Source of the DNA: Aciduricibacillus chroicocephali
GTDB lineage: Bacteria; Bacillota; Bacilli; Bacillales; Amphibacillaceae
Direction: 5' to 3'
Assembly (NCBI RefSeq): GCF_030762805.1
Contig: NZ_CP129113.1
Span: forward strand, 2,060,001 to 2,124,000
Length of the DNA: 64,000 nt
Shown here: positions 33,439 to 42,422 of the stretch, piece after piece
Position numbering within the stretch: the first letter of the stretch is position 1
Layout: each line of letters starts with the position of its first letter
The notes under the pieces: generated by a model
The model's database searches: none
Seen by the model: the letters and a program-made list of their open reading frames with translations, nothing else
Told to the model about the DNA's origin: nothing
Position numbers and translations under genes: made by a program

Positions 33439-33472
33439 AAAAAGCCGGGCCGGCAATTTCTTGCCAGCCCGC
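33439..33472 (-). terminator. Hairpin between the DUF2922 and YvrJ genes
   Basis: GCGGGCTGGCAA and TTGCCGGCCCGGC (minus strand) form a strong stem followed by TTTTTC. It would end or attenuate the DUF1659-DUF2922 transcript before the YvrJ gene, whose ribosome site lies just past it. Confidence 0.8.
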
Positions 33473-33477
33473 TTCAG

Positions 33478-33693
33478 TTAATTCACTTCAATTTGTTCCA
33501 CTTTCCGTTCAACAATCCGGGCGTCTACTTTTTTGACAAAGTCGCCGCCGGGCGATGTGAACACGCTGTTAGCAATAATTTCATCCATGGCAGCTGAGAC
33601 GAGGAGCGGATCTACCGGTTCGCTCGGCTCTGTTATCGAAAGGGTACTCACCTTCCCCATCTCATTCTCGAACCTCAATTCCAATGTCTTCAA
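33478..33693 (-). CDS. DUF2922-family protein
   Basis: A 71-aa protein beginning KTLELRFENEMGKVSTLSI and continuing EPVDPLLVSAAMDEIIANSVF, then TSPGGDFVKKVDARIVER. This matches the DUF2922 pattern (a beta hairpin, a helix and a final strand). There is no signal peptide or Cys. It follows the DUF1659 gene by 29 nt and is followed by a terminator hairpin before YvrJ. The biochemical role of this conserved Bacillaceae trio is unknown. Confidence 0.85.
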   Translation of the reverse strand: MKTLELRFENEMGKVSTLSITEPSEPVDPLLVSAAMDEIIANSVFTSPGGDFVKKVDARIVERKVEQIEVN

Positions 33694-33722
33694 TTGCCTA
33701 ACTCCTTTCTATTATGTTTCTC

Positions 33723-33947
33723 TTAAGCTTTGACGATTTGCAGGTCGTCTCGTCTTTCCAATCTTGCAAGATCAAACTTTTGCAAGCCTGTAATCGCTGT
33801 TGCTACTGCAAGCAATTGTGCTGCCGTAGCACTTTCTTTGATGTTGTTGTACGTTCTCGTCTTGTAGATCGGCTGGCCAGTGTCAATATCAACACCGTGC
33901 TGTTGAATCAAGCGTAATTGAGTTTGGTAACGCTGTGCAATTGCCAT
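33723..33947 (-). CDS. DUF1659-family protein
   Basis: A 74-aa protein with the family core GQPIYKTRTYNNIKESATAAQL and a C-terminal TGLQKFDLARLERRDD. I choose ATG 33947, 10 nt after GGAGG; a GTG seven codons earlier (33968) lies upstream of that site. It heads the DUF1659-DUF2922-YvrJ group on the minus strand. No function is known for the family; the proteins are small, soluble and common in Bacillales. Confidence 0.85.
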   Translation of the reverse strand: MAIAQRYQTQLRLIQQHGVDIDTGQPIYKTRTYNNIKESATAAQLLAVATAITGLQKFDLARLERRDDLQIVKA

Positions 33948-34007
33948 ATGTTCATCGCCTCCCTTCACCTCTATAATCGTGAAGTCAGTCGTTGAGGGGG
34001 CGTTTTT

Positions 34008-34040
34008 AAGAAATAAAAAACGACCAGTCTCGACTGGTCG
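34008..34040 (-). terminator. Terminator of the GT4 glycosyltransferase gene
   Basis: CGACCAGT-CTCG-ACTGGTCG (34021-34040) is a perfect hairpin; on the minus strand it is followed by a run of T. It lies 12 nt after the glycosyltransferase stop. Confidence 0.85.
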
Positions 34041-34051
34041 CTGAATCTGAA

Positions 34052-35581
34052 TCAGTTGTCTCCTACAATTTCTTCAATGAAGGCTTCCCATTTCCTTGCA
34101 CACTGATCTTCATTATAATGCCTTCTAATATGGCGTCTTGCATTTACTCCCATTTCCATACAACTGGATGGATTCCGATACATATAAGCCATCTTTTCAG
34201 CAAGAGCATAGACATTGCTATTCTCCATAATATATCCTGTATGGCCATTTTCCACAATTCCCGATTGCATGTTGCTCTTCTTGGAGCAAACACCTATAAC
34301 AGGGGTCTCGACAGACATACTTTCCATTGCAGGCAAGATTCCTTCACCATCACTGGAGATAATGATTGAAAATAGGGCTTGCTCACATATTTTAGATTCT
34401 TGAACAACAATCGTACTAAAGTCAGTCACTTCTTGTAGCCCAAGATCCTTTTGAAGCTTTTGAAAATGGGGTTTGTCACTTTCTCGTCCATGCAAATGCA
34501 GTCGAACAGCAGCATCTTGCATATAAACGAGTTGAAATGCGGTCATGATGAGTCGGTAATCTGTTTTTTTACTCTGATACATAAGCCCGACAGCAAGCCG
34601 CTTATCTTTTTTTCTTCGTTTAAATAGCCGGAATAGCCTTCTATCTTGTCTGGGGCAATGTGGGACGACATACATTTTATCTTCATTGCCGTACTTCCTG
34701 CCAAGCTCTATTTTCTCCGTCTCTGAATGGAGGAAAAAACCATCGAATTCCGAGAAATCCTGCATAGCCAAGTCATCGTTCAACTCTCCATCACCTGTTT
34801 TGGACAAATTGTTGAGGCGCATAATTTTGGCTACATCTTTAAATGCGACCTCTCGTAGAATCTCATCCGTCTCTCTACTATTCGATACTGTAACTGGCCG
34901 ATCTGCACCTTCAAGCATTTTATTCAGCCAGTTCGCTTTTAGCCTCGCTGCGGATTTTGAAAATTCCTTGATAATCATTCCTTTGTCATTCAGGAGATGG
35001 GCTCGGTCAAACTCCCCGGTGAACCGGTCGTACCATATGGACATATATGCCTTGCCCTTCTTGTTGTAATAGATTTCCTGACGTCTTTCATCCATTGTCG
35101 CACCGATATATGTCTTCCTTTTCAGCTTGCCCCAGGGATTGTAATCCTCCCGGTAGCATCTGAACGGATCTTCCATATATTGAATCTGCGCCAGTGTCCC
35201 TGTCTTACCAAGGATAATGCGCTTAACGACCTTGCCCCGGCTCTTAATTTCATAGATGCTATCGGAGATTTTATCTATATGCCCCTGTTCTTCAAAAATC
35301 GCCACATCGAACACCGGCATTTCTTTTTTCACGAGTGAAGGCCGGCTGTATCCTGCCAGCTCCTCATGCATATTGCGGATGGACACCCGTTTATCGAGTG
35401 ACGTTTGCAAATAGATTTCTGACCGCAGCAATGGGTAGAACCCATTAAAATCAAATGATAGCAATGTTGTCTCAAACCCTCTCGCCGCAAAAAGCGAGGC
35501 TTGCTTGATTGTTTCGAATGCAAGGCTGCTTTTTTCGAAATCCAATGTTTCTGCGAGAAAGAACATCTTCGGTTTCTGCAT
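34052..35581 (-). CDS. GT4-type glycosyltransferase, possibly teichoic acid glucosyltransferase (TagE-like)
   Basis: A 509-aa soluble GT-B glycosyltransferase. The N-terminal half carries the start FFLAETLDFEKSSLA and a beta-rich insert (YNPWGKLKRKTYIGA, MSIWYDRFTGEFDRAHLL) typical of poly(glycerol phosphate) glucosyltransferases. The C-terminal donor-binding half has the retaining-enzyme motif DGEGILPAMESMSVETPVIG, with Glu-x7-Glu spacing. Poly(glycerol phosphate) glucosylation by a TagE-like enzyme is likely given the tag genes downstream, but accessory Sec or other glycan targets cannot be excluded. It is a single transcription unit. Confidence 0.65.
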   Translation of the reverse strand: MQKPKMFFLAETLDFEKSSLAFETIKQASLFAARGFETTLLSFDFNGFYPLLRSEIYLQTSLDKRVSIRNMHEELAGYSRPSLVKKEMPVFDVAIFEEQGHIDKISDSIYEIKSRGKVVKRIILGKTGTLAQIQYMEDPFRCYREDYNPWGKLKRKTYIGATMDERRQEIYYNKKGKAYMSIWYDRFTGEFDRAHLLNDKGMIIKEFSKSAARLKANWLNKMLEGADRPVTVSNSRETDEILREVAFKDVAKIMRLNNLSKTGDGELNDDLAMQDFSEFDGFFLHSETEKIELGRKYGNEDKMYVVPHCPRQDRRLFRLFKRRKKDKRLAVGLMYQSKKTDYRLIMTAFQLVYMQDAAVRLHLHGRESDKPHFQKLQKDLGLQEVTDFSTIVVQESKICEQALFSIIISSDGEGILPAMESMSVETPVIGVCSKKSNMQSGIVENGHTGYIMENSNVYALAEKMAYMYRNPSSCMEMGVNARRHIRRHYNEDQCARKWEAFIEEIVGDN

Positions 35582-35716
35582 TCAGCCGGCCTTCCTTTCA
35601 CTGTTTCCAAAGCGCTGTTATATTTAAAGGAGGTTGCAGCTTGAAACAGACGATTAGTGTATATCTCTACGTATACCCTTAAATCATCATGTTTCAACAC
35701 ATTTACCCATAATTAT

Positions 35717-38335
35717 CTATATCGATTTTCTGCTGCGCTTCACATCAAAACATGCGAGTATTATACCAATCACGCTTAACAGAAGGGATAATAGAAAATA
35801 AGGTGGCCTGTAATGCAGTTCTATCTTATTAGAGCCATTTTCTAGAGGCAATGCGGTAAATGCATAATTCGCCTGGAGAATCGGACGTTTCTTTCCGTTT
35901 ACTGTTGCTTGCCAGCCTTTCTCAAACGGGACCGGCAAAATAAGATAACTGTTCTCTTTGCCATTGTTCACCTTTGCACGTAATGTGCTGCCTCCATTCC
36001 AGTCAAGCTTTCCTGGAGATTCACCTTTACTTTGAACAGTTTTACGCAACAGACTGTAATCTTCCCCTTGCACTACAAGATTGCTTAGCGTGTAGCTTCC
36101 TTTAGGCAAGCGAATCGATACCGTCTTCTCACGTGGTATGCGAATTGTCAAATCGTCAGCGAATGTCCGATAAATCGATGTATTCGCTTTGCGCAAAGTA
36201 TGATAGTCATTGACGGAGAGCTGATATTCATGCGGACTCGTATTCACGAGCCTTTCAAGGTGGAAGGAAACATAGAGATCTTTAACATCTGCGGGCAATC
36301 CTTTTACATTGATGTCAATGCCGCCTGTTTTCCCCTTCACCTTAAGCACTTTGCCGTCATACACAGCTCGATCCGGCTTGATTGAGAGATTTTGTTCTAT
36401 TTTTAGCTTGGGAGCTTTGGAGAAATCACTAGCCTGGTTTTTATCCAAAATGACTCCGTCAAGCATTGCATGTTCTCGTTCCAGCATCGTGCCATCCTCA
36501 AGACTATCCTTACTGTAAATGCGGCTAGTCGTACGCATGAATGGGAGCATATTTTGATTGCGATAGGCAGCATAGCTTCCTTTTTCGGCGATTTTTTTAA
36601 AGCCGTATGGAACCGTCGCTTCTTCGCCCTTTTTAATAAGCATGTATTTTCCATTCGTGAGTGCATATAAATTTGCCCGCCCGCCCATCGTCGCATAACG
36701 GCTGACGCTTTCACGCTTCATATCAATTTGCAAGTTATCTAGATAGAATCGAAGCAGATGTTTGTTCAGGATGCTCGAGTACACACTCATCCCGAGGAAC
36801 TGTTCAACGATTGGTGTATTGTTCCGTGTTGGAATCATCCAATCGATTCTTGCATGGGAATCTTTCTCTGCTTCCTGAATTTTGCGGATAAGCGCAACCT
36901 GGTCAGAGCCGATATATTTTTCACTCTTCATCATAGATTCTGTCGGCAATCGCTTTGACTCATCTCCTGCAAGCTCACGGACCTGGAATTCATAAGCAGT
37001 TCCGACCGAGATTGCAATAAGCAGTCCGGCAAGTAGCAGACGTGAGCCAGGACGGTTTTTAAAAAGGAAAAAAGCGATCAAGGCTACATAGACGATGGCG
37101 AGTCCTGTAAGCAGGAACGACTGACGCCAGTCCTCGAAACTGAGCAGGTACATATTTTCATCTTGGCGATAGAACATGTAATAGAGCAGTCCCGCTCCAA
37201 TGAACGCGATGCCCATCTGTTGCCATTTCACCCTGTCAAGCATGTCCAGGCCAGCAGCCGCAAGTCCACCTGCGGCAAACCCGAGGAAATACTCCCATCT
37301 GTACTGAGGAGCGGAAAAACCATTGAACATACTCGCCACCATCGGGCTAAGATGCATAATCATGCCAAGAATCACAAGAATCGCAAAGAAACGGAATTTC
37401 TTGTTCCTGTAAAAAGAAAACAGGAAAAGACAAAAAACCGTAAAGGCGAGTATAAGGATGACCCTTCCTGACAATAGAAGATTATCAGGCATTTCAAATA
37501 GCGGGATTTCTCCTTTGAACGGTGGGCGCTCATTGTTCAAGTAGCCGTATGCTGATGGAATAAAGGAGACAGCACTAATGAGAAATCCAATTAGCCCCGA
37601 TTTGACGAACAGCCACAGCTGCCGCTTCCATCCGAGCTCCCCTCCATCAGCCCGCACTAAGAACCGAATGACAATATAGATGCCTCCCAACAAAAAGTTG
37701 ACATAGGCAAAATAGAAATTATCGAAAAGACTAATTCCTACCATTACAGTGAATAGGCCAATCTGTCCCCTTCGAATAATCCGCTCCGCCCCAAGTAGAA
37801 GTAGCGGCAACCAAAGCATCGCATCGGCAAAAAAGTCCCAATACATAATATGGCGGAAATAGATGATGCTCGTTCCATAAATGGCTGCAGCGAGCAAAGA
37901 AGCCACTTTGCTGAATTTCATATAGCGGAAGTAGCAGAAACTTGCAATGAGAATTGCCGCAAGTCTCAAAGTGCTTGCAACGAGAATTATATTTGCCCAA
38001 TAAAATAAATCGGGATGATTAATCAGACCGGTAATTTCGAATAAATATGTAATACCGCATTGAATCCAGAAAACGATGGACGTTGCGTAATAATAGCCGA
38101 GCTGGGAATAAGTACCCCCTCCAAGCCCGAATCCTTCATTGTAAAAGAACTCGCCTTTTGAATATTGATCATAGAGCATTTGCTTGAATGGCAGCATTTG
38201 CGACAATCCATCGCCCGATCCTGTAAAATATCGGCCATCCAGCCATTCCCCAATGAGAAACAAATGACTCGCCAGCGAAATAATGAGAGCTGCTCCCGTG
38301 ACGAGACTTGCATATTTCCAGTTTCGTTTATTCAT
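35717..38335 (-). CDS. yfhO: YfhO-family GT-C glycosyltransferase (lipoteichoic acid decoration)
   Basis: An 872-aa polytopic membrane protein with 12 or more hydrophobic segments in the first ~480 residues and a large extracytoplasmic C-terminal domain ending in a last membrane helix (YFLLSLLLSVIGIILACF). Near the N-terminus, TGSGDGLSQMLPFKQ is the YfhO family signature with an acidic GT-C loop. In B. subtilis, YfhO takes GlcNAc from the undecaprenyl carrier and attaches it to lipoteichoic acid outside the membrane. It is translationally linked to gtcA and csbB upstream. Start ATG 38335 has GTGAGG 6 nt upstream; a GTG start at 38347 is the alternative. Confidence 0.85.
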   Translation of the reverse strand: MNKRNWKYASLVTGAALIISLASHLFLIGEWLDGRYFTGSGDGLSQMLPFKQMLYDQYSKGEFFYNEGFGLGGGTYSQLGYYYATSIVFWIQCGITYLFEITGLINHPDLFYWANIILVASTLRLAAILIASFCYFRYMKFSKVASLLAAAIYGTSIIYFRHIMYWDFFADAMLWLPLLLLGAERIIRRGQIGLFTVMVGISLFDNFYFAYVNFLLGGIYIVIRFLVRADGGELGWKRQLWLFVKSGLIGFLISAVSFIPSAYGYLNNERPPFKGEIPLFEMPDNLLLSGRVILILAFTVFCLFLFSFYRNKKFRFFAILVILGMIMHLSPMVASMFNGFSAPQYRWEYFLGFAAGGLAAAGLDMLDRVKWQQMGIAFIGAGLLYYMFYRQDENMYLLSFEDWRQSFLLTGLAIVYVALIAFFLFKNRPGSRLLLAGLLIAISVGTAYEFQVRELAGDESKRLPTESMMKSEKYIGSDQVALIRKIQEAEKDSHARIDWMIPTRNNTPIVEQFLGMSVYSSILNKHLLRFYLDNLQIDMKRESVSRYATMGGRANLYALTNGKYMLIKKGEEATVPYGFKKIAEKGSYAAYRNQNMLPFMRTTSRIYSKDSLEDGTMLEREHAMLDGVILDKNQASDFSKAPKLKIEQNLSIKPDRAVYDGKVLKVKGKTGGIDINVKGLPADVKDLYVSFHLERLVNTSPHEYQLSVNDYHTLRKANTSIYRTFADDLTIRIPREKTVSIRLPKGSYTLSNLVVQGEDYSLLRKTVQSKGESPGKLDWNGGSTLRAKVNNGKENSYLILPVPFEKGWQATVNGKKRPILQANYAFTALPLENGSNKIELHYRPPYFLLSLLLSVIGIILACFDVKRSRKSI

Positions 38336-38343
38336 ATAGCGCC

Positions 38344-38721
38344 TCACGAGACTTTAAGTATTTTTCCAGTCATAAAGAATGTAATCGGTACGGTGAAGAA
38401 CAGAGCTGCAATTGGCGCAAGACTTGCATTGAGACCAAGCATGTCGACAAATAGATAAAGAAGCGCACTCGTAATAACCGTATTCGCTGCCTGGGTCAGC
38501 GGGTAGCGAATGAACTTGCTCCAGGTCGGCTTGACTCCATATGTATAATGCGTGTTCAGGAAGAACGAGACAACAAGACTAATTGCAAAGGCAATTATGT
38601 GTGCTGCAAAGTAATACACCCCAAATATGTTGAGCAGGATGAGATACAGCGCATAGTACGTTGCCGTGTTGATACAGCCGACAACGACGAATTTAAAAAA
38701 CTCATGCTGAAACAATCGCAT
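38344..38721 (-). CDS. gtcA: GtrA/GtcA-family flippase
   Basis: A 125-aa membrane protein with four helices: FVVVGCINTATYYALYLIL, VYYFAAHIIAFAISLVVSFF, AANTVITSALLYLFV and APIAALFFTVPITFFMTG, in the GtrA pattern with FFLNTHYTY between helices two and three. It moves an undecaprenyl-phosphate-linked sugar to the outer face of the membrane. It lies between csbB (maker of the lipid-linked sugar) and yfhO (user), completing the pathway in one operon. A 182-nt spacer with a hairpin separates it from csbB. Confidence 0.88.
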   Translation of the reverse strand: MRLFQHEFFKFVVVGCINTATYYALYLILLNIFGVYYFAAHIIAFAISLVVSFFLNTHYTYGVKPTWSKFIRYPLTQAANTVITSALLYLFVDMLGLNASLAPIAALFFTVPITFFMTGKILKVS

Positions 38722-38825
38722 ATTTTCTTTCCTTTCATTGCTTTATAGATGCGGCAATACGCACATGAAACAGGTGTCTTGCCTTTTGCCCCATATTGAA
38801 TCGCAAATCTGCGCCAAAGCGCGCA

Positions 38826-38853
38826 GCAATCCCATTCACATATGTGGGATTGC
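38826..38853. other. Hairpin in the csbB-gtcA spacer
   Basis: GCAATCCCA (38826-38834) and TGGGATTGC (38845-38853) form a perfect 9-bp stem with a 10-nt loop, flanked by TGCGC/GCGCA extensions. There is no T run, so it is more likely an mRNA processing or stability element than a terminator. It sits in an unusually long (182 nt) spacer inside an operon. Confidence 0.5.
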
Positions 38854-38903
38854 GCACAAGACCTCCAACTCCCAGCAACCGTAAGCATGTAATCTAACTG
38901 CAA

Positions 38904-39905
38904 CTAGACTCGTGCTTTGCGCTGAAAGGCTTCAGCCGCTTTAGCATGCAAAGTACTCGTCTCAGGTTCTACGTTAACATTGCTCACTTTTACGAGATAA
39001 TGCGGTCGTTTTTTCGTTTCATTGTAAATCCGCCCGATGTATTCACCGATAATGCCAAGCGAGACGAGCTGGATGCCGCCTAAAAACAGTACTGCTGAAA
39101 TGAGTGTGAAATAGCCTGGCACATCGACGCCATGCTTAATAATCTGCACGAATGTCCAACTAATATAGCCGAGTGATAATAAAAGAATTAGTGCACCAAG
39201 ATAGAAACAGAGACGCAAAGGTTTGGAGTTGAATGCGACGATGCCGTCAATTCCGTAGTTAAGCAGTTTACCGATCGACCATTTCGTTTCGCCTTCCTGA
39301 CGTGGCACGTTTTCATAGCTGATCGTTTTCCGCTCCAGACCGATCCAAGCATAGAGGCCTTTGGAGAAGCGATGGCCTTCTGTTAACTCAAGCAAGGAAT
39401 TCACCGCTTTGCGGCTGAGCAGGCGAAAGTCTCCTTCTCCATCGGTAAGTTTCACATCAATCGCTTTATTGACCATTTTGTAATAGAGCGAAGACATGAA
39501 GGAGCGGGCCTTTGAGTCACCTTTTCTATCTCGTTTGGCCACAACTTGATGATAGCCTTCCCTGTATCCTTTAATCAGCTCGTGGATGAGTTCCGGCGGA
39601 TGCTGCAAGTCAGCGTCCATCATAATAACTGCATCACCGCGTGCGTTTTGGAGGCCTGCAAAAATAGCGGCTTCTTTCCCAAAATTACGTGTGAAAGAAA
39701 CAAATTTAACACGTGGGCATTGGAACGAAAGTCTTTCAATCGTCGCCAATGTGCCATCTGAGCTTCCATCGTCGATAAATAATATTTCATAATCCAATTC
39801 TGGATAAATGCGCATTTCGTCTTTAATTGCTTCGCAAATACCATGAATGTTCCGCTCTTCATTATAAGAAGGGATTACGAAAGAAATGGCTGGAACCTTC
39901 ATCAT
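38904..39905 (-). CDS. csbB: CsbB-type polyprenyl-phosphate glycosyltransferase
   Basis: A 333-aa GT2 enzyme with N-terminal catalytic domain (ISFVIPSYNEERNIHG, DDGSSDGTL, the metal-binding MMDADLQHPPEL and later DGEGDFRLLSRKA) and two C-terminal transmembrane helices (LCFYLGALILLLSLGYISW and FTLISAVLFLGGIQLVSLGI). It transfers a sugar, GlcNAc in B. subtilis, to undecaprenyl phosphate. It heads the csbB-gtcA-yfhO operon. A sigma-B-like promoter lies 69 nt upstream, agreeing with csbB being sigma-B controlled in B. subtilis. AAGGTG precedes two consecutive ATG codons (39905 and 39902). Confidence 0.9.
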   Translation of the reverse strand: MMKVPAISFVIPSYNEERNIHGICEAIKDEMRIYPELDYEILFIDDGSSDGTLATIERLSFQCPRVKFVSFTRNFGKEAAIFAGLQNARGDAVIMMDADLQHPPELIHELIKGYREGYHQVVAKRDRKGDSKARSFMSSLYYKMVNKAIDVKLTDGEGDFRLLSRKAVNSLLELTEGHRFSKGLYAWIGLERKTISYENVPRQEGETKWSIGKLLNYGIDGIVAFNSKPLRLCFYLGALILLLSLGYISWTFVQIIKHGVDVPGYFTLISAVLFLGGIQLVSLGIIGEYIGRIYNETKKRPHYLVKVSNVNVEPETSTLHAKAAEAFQRKARV

Positions 39906-39973
39906 TTCACCTTCTGAACATATTATTTTGTATTTGTTTCCGTTGAATATGCGTTCAAACAGTATTTAAAGTA

Positions 39974-39999
39974 ATTGCCTATTTCGATGAATCTTAAAC
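39974..39999 (-). promoter_or_regulatory. Sigma-B-like promoter of csbB
   Basis: On the minus strand: GTTTAA (39999-39994), 14-nt spacer, GGCAAT (39979-39974). The -35 is a perfect sigma-B match and the -10 matches four of six positions of GGGTAT. Spacer length equals that of the csbD and YflT-gene promoters in this window. Confidence 0.55.
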
Positions 40000-40083
40000 A
40001 CTATCCACAAGCTATAGAACTTAATTTTATCATGTTCAGCCGTTTTTTCTTAGTAATCTTAAAAATTATTACTAAAAAATTAC

Positions 40084-40123
40084 AAAAAAGCATCCTCTCC
40101 CCATTGGGACAGGATGCTTTTTC
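40084..40123 (-). terminator. Terminator of tagF
   Basis: AAAAAGCATCCTGTCCC and GGGGAGAGGATGCTTTTTT (minus strand) form a stem with an internal mismatch and a T run, 4 nt past the tagF stop. Confidence 0.85.
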
Positions 40124-40127
40124 AATA

Positions 40128-42230
40128 TCAATTATCAAACAATGCTTTAACAACACGTTCCGAAGCACGCCCGTCTTCCAAATAGCAGAATTTGTCAATG
40201 AATTCATCATAATTGTCAGCCGGCTGGAATCCGTCTTGTTCGATTTTTTTCACTTCTTGGATAAGCCCCTCTGTATCTTTCACAAGTGGACCTGGTGCTT
40301 TTTCTTCAAAGTCAAAATAGAAGCCGCGTAAAGTATCACGGTATTCATCAATATCATATACGAAGAAAATCATCGGTCGGCGCAAGTTCGCAAAGTCAAA
40401 GAAGACAGAAGAATAATCCGTAATCAAAATGTCGGAAATCAAATACAAGTCGCGAATATCATCATATGTCGAGCAATCGTAGACAAAACCTTCATAGGCA
40501 CTGATATCGAGATTCTCGGCGACCAGATAGTGCATTCGCAAAACAATGACATGAGTATCTCCGAATTCACGCTGCAAGTCATCCAAATCCATCTGCAAGT
40601 CAAACTTATAGGCACCTTTGCGATAGAACTGGTTGTCACGCCATGTTGGTGCATAAAGAATTACTTTTTTATCAGATTTAATTCCAATTCTTCTCTTAAT
40701 ACGTCCTATAGTCCACTCATCGTTCGCATCATATAGATAGTCATTACGCGGATAACCAGTCTCCAGGACTTCTTTATCGAATTGGAAAGCTCTGCGGAAG
40801 ATTTCTGTAGAGTACCCATTCGGTGAAACGAGATAATCCCACTTCGCTGCTTCAGATGTGAAGTTTCTCTTATATCTCTCTGTATCTGTTCCTGGCATAT
40901 GGACCTCTTCCATATCAGCCGCGAGACGCTTCAGCGGCGTCCCATGCCAAGTCTGTACGTACGTCGTATGCTTTGGCTTCGGAATCCAGAGCGGTAGACG
41001 TGCATTTGTTACCCAGTGTCCGGCACTTGTCATGAGGAACAGCCACTTAATGGAGAAGCGCCGTACATACGGGACGCCCGCCTCTATAAATTTCTCCATA
41101 TGTCTGCGATCAGCACTCCAGATTAACTTATAACCACGGGTTGATCTCGTCATGTATTCATAAATTGCACGCGGATTATCACTGTACTGCTTCCCATGAA
41201 AACTCTCAAAGATAACAAGTTTCCGGTTTACTGGATTCACCTTTGCCATCACTTTAAATGCTAGCTGGTAAATTTTTTGCATTCTTTTACTGCGAACGAC
41301 TTGTACGACTTTTTTACGTGCTTTTCCAATACGTCTCTTAACCGGCTTGTAATAGCTGGCCTTTACGGATAAAAATTTTCTTTGCTTTGTCGGTTTGCAG
41401 GTTATTGTAAATGTTGTGTCGGCATATTTATATCGTCTTCTGCTTTGTCCATTAATGTTGTTAACGTTCATCGTTATGCGCCTGCTCTCGAGGACAGCCT
41501 GTTCACCACTTTCCTTCAGCACGACCTTTAAGATAAATGAAAAGGATCCAGATCGTGCAGTTTGTACAAACGTTTTCAAAGAGATAGATGTATAAAAACC
41601 ATTATCCATCACCTTAGCTGACCAGATTTTACCTTCATATAAATCCGGCAAACTTGTCAATGTAGCAGGGAATACATATTCAGTTTTTGTTTTGTTTTCA
41701 ATCGCTACGATTTCCAGTCTTTTGATATCCTCAGAGACAAGGTCACTGAAATGATATAGACCGTACAGTTCAAGCTCATCATCTTCATTAATTTCAGCAT
41801 GATCGATACGTGCGAACAGTCTTTCCTCTTCCGTTTTGAATGCGATATTATTATTTTTTGTCGTAAACGGATGAAGTATAAGCCCGTCGCCCAGATGAAT
41901 CTGAAGCAGCTCAATATAATCGTTATTGCTCTTAATTGTAACACGCTTTTCCTCTTCGCCCTCTGTCATAACGATCATCGGTAGGATTGCGCCGGCTTCC
42001 TCGAATGTATTCAGCTTGCTTTCAGTAATCTGAAGCTCATATATAAGATATTGTTCCGTATCTTCGATGACTGTATGCGGGATTTCCACATTCTCGGTAA
42101 TCCCATTCTGACTGAGAACAAACTCATAGCTTTCCCATTTTTCTAGAAAAGCTTTTTCCATTGCAACAGACAGAATATACGTTTCCCCACTCTGTCTGAT
42201 TTCTGTGAGCTTCCTGTTTTGCAAATTCAT
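40128..42230 (-). CDS. tagF: CDP-glycerol glycerophosphotransferase (TagF-type teichoic acid polymerase)
   Basis: A 700-aa enzyme. The first ~330 residues are a beta-rich accessory region ending in a basic membrane-associating stretch (KPVKRRIGKARKKVVQVV). The C-terminal GT-B catalytic domain has acceptor/donor residues H429 in QTWHGTPLKRLA, a second His in VLRMHYLVAEN and the CDP-glycerol-binding ITDYSSVFFDFA with GFYFDFEEKAPGPLV. It would extend the poly(glycerol phosphate) main chain on the inner membrane face. Length is near that of B. subtilis TagF (746). It has its own terminator and is divergent from tagD, which makes its CDP-glycerol substrate. Confidence 0.88.
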   Translation of the reverse strand: MNLQNRKLTEIRQSGETYILSVAMEKAFLEKWESYEFVLSQNGITENVEIPHTVIEDTEQYLIYELQITESKLNTFEEAGAILPMIVMTEGEEEKRVTIKSNNDYIELLQIHLGDGLILHPFTTKNNNIAFKTEEERLFARIDHAEINEDDELELYGLYHFSDLVSEDIKRLEIVAIENKTKTEYVFPATLTSLPDLYEGKIWSAKVMDNGFYTSISLKTFVQTARSGSFSFILKVVLKESGEQAVLESRRITMNVNNINGQSRRRYKYADTTFTITCKPTKQRKFLSVKASYYKPVKRRIGKARKKVVQVVRSKRMQKIYQLAFKVMAKVNPVNRKLVIFESFHGKQYSDNPRAIYEYMTRSTRGYKLIWSADRRHMEKFIEAGVPYVRRFSIKWLFLMTSAGHWVTNARLPLWIPKPKHTTYVQTWHGTPLKRLAADMEEVHMPGTDTERYKRNFTSEAAKWDYLVSPNGYSTEIFRRAFQFDKEVLETGYPRNDYLYDANDEWTIGRIKRRIGIKSDKKVILYAPTWRDNQFYRKGAYKFDLQMDLDDLQREFGDTHVIVLRMHYLVAENLDISAYEGFVYDCSTYDDIRDLYLISDILITDYSSVFFDFANLRRPMIFFVYDIDEYRDTLRGFYFDFEEKAPGPLVKDTEGLIQEVKKIEQDGFQPADNYDEFIDKFCYLEDGRASERVVKALFDN

Positions 42231-42372
42231 CTCTCTTTGCCTCTCCTTAATTACTGCACTAATGATTATGATTTTACCATATGGTTGTCAATAAATGTCT
42301 ATACGTTCAAGCAAAATTATTCCAAGCTATTTCAGACTTGTTTTCCTCTCCATTTTCGGACAGATTATATGT

Positions 42373-42378
42373 TATAAT
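42373..42378 (+). promoter_or_regulatory. Extended -10 promoter of tagD
   Basis: TGTTATAAT contains TATAAT with an upstream TG (extended -10). No clear -35 is visible at the usual distance, as expected for extended -10 promoters. The start codon follows 45 nt downstream with GAAAGGA before it. Confidence 0.55.
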
Positions 42379-42422
42379 TACCGATAATATCAAAAAGAAA
42401 AACATCGAAAGGACGGACAGAC

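Noticed and set aside
42333-42422. WalR box in the tagF/tagD divergent region, as in B. subtilis tagAB/tagDE
   Set aside because: No TGTWAH-N5-TGTWAH match on either strand.
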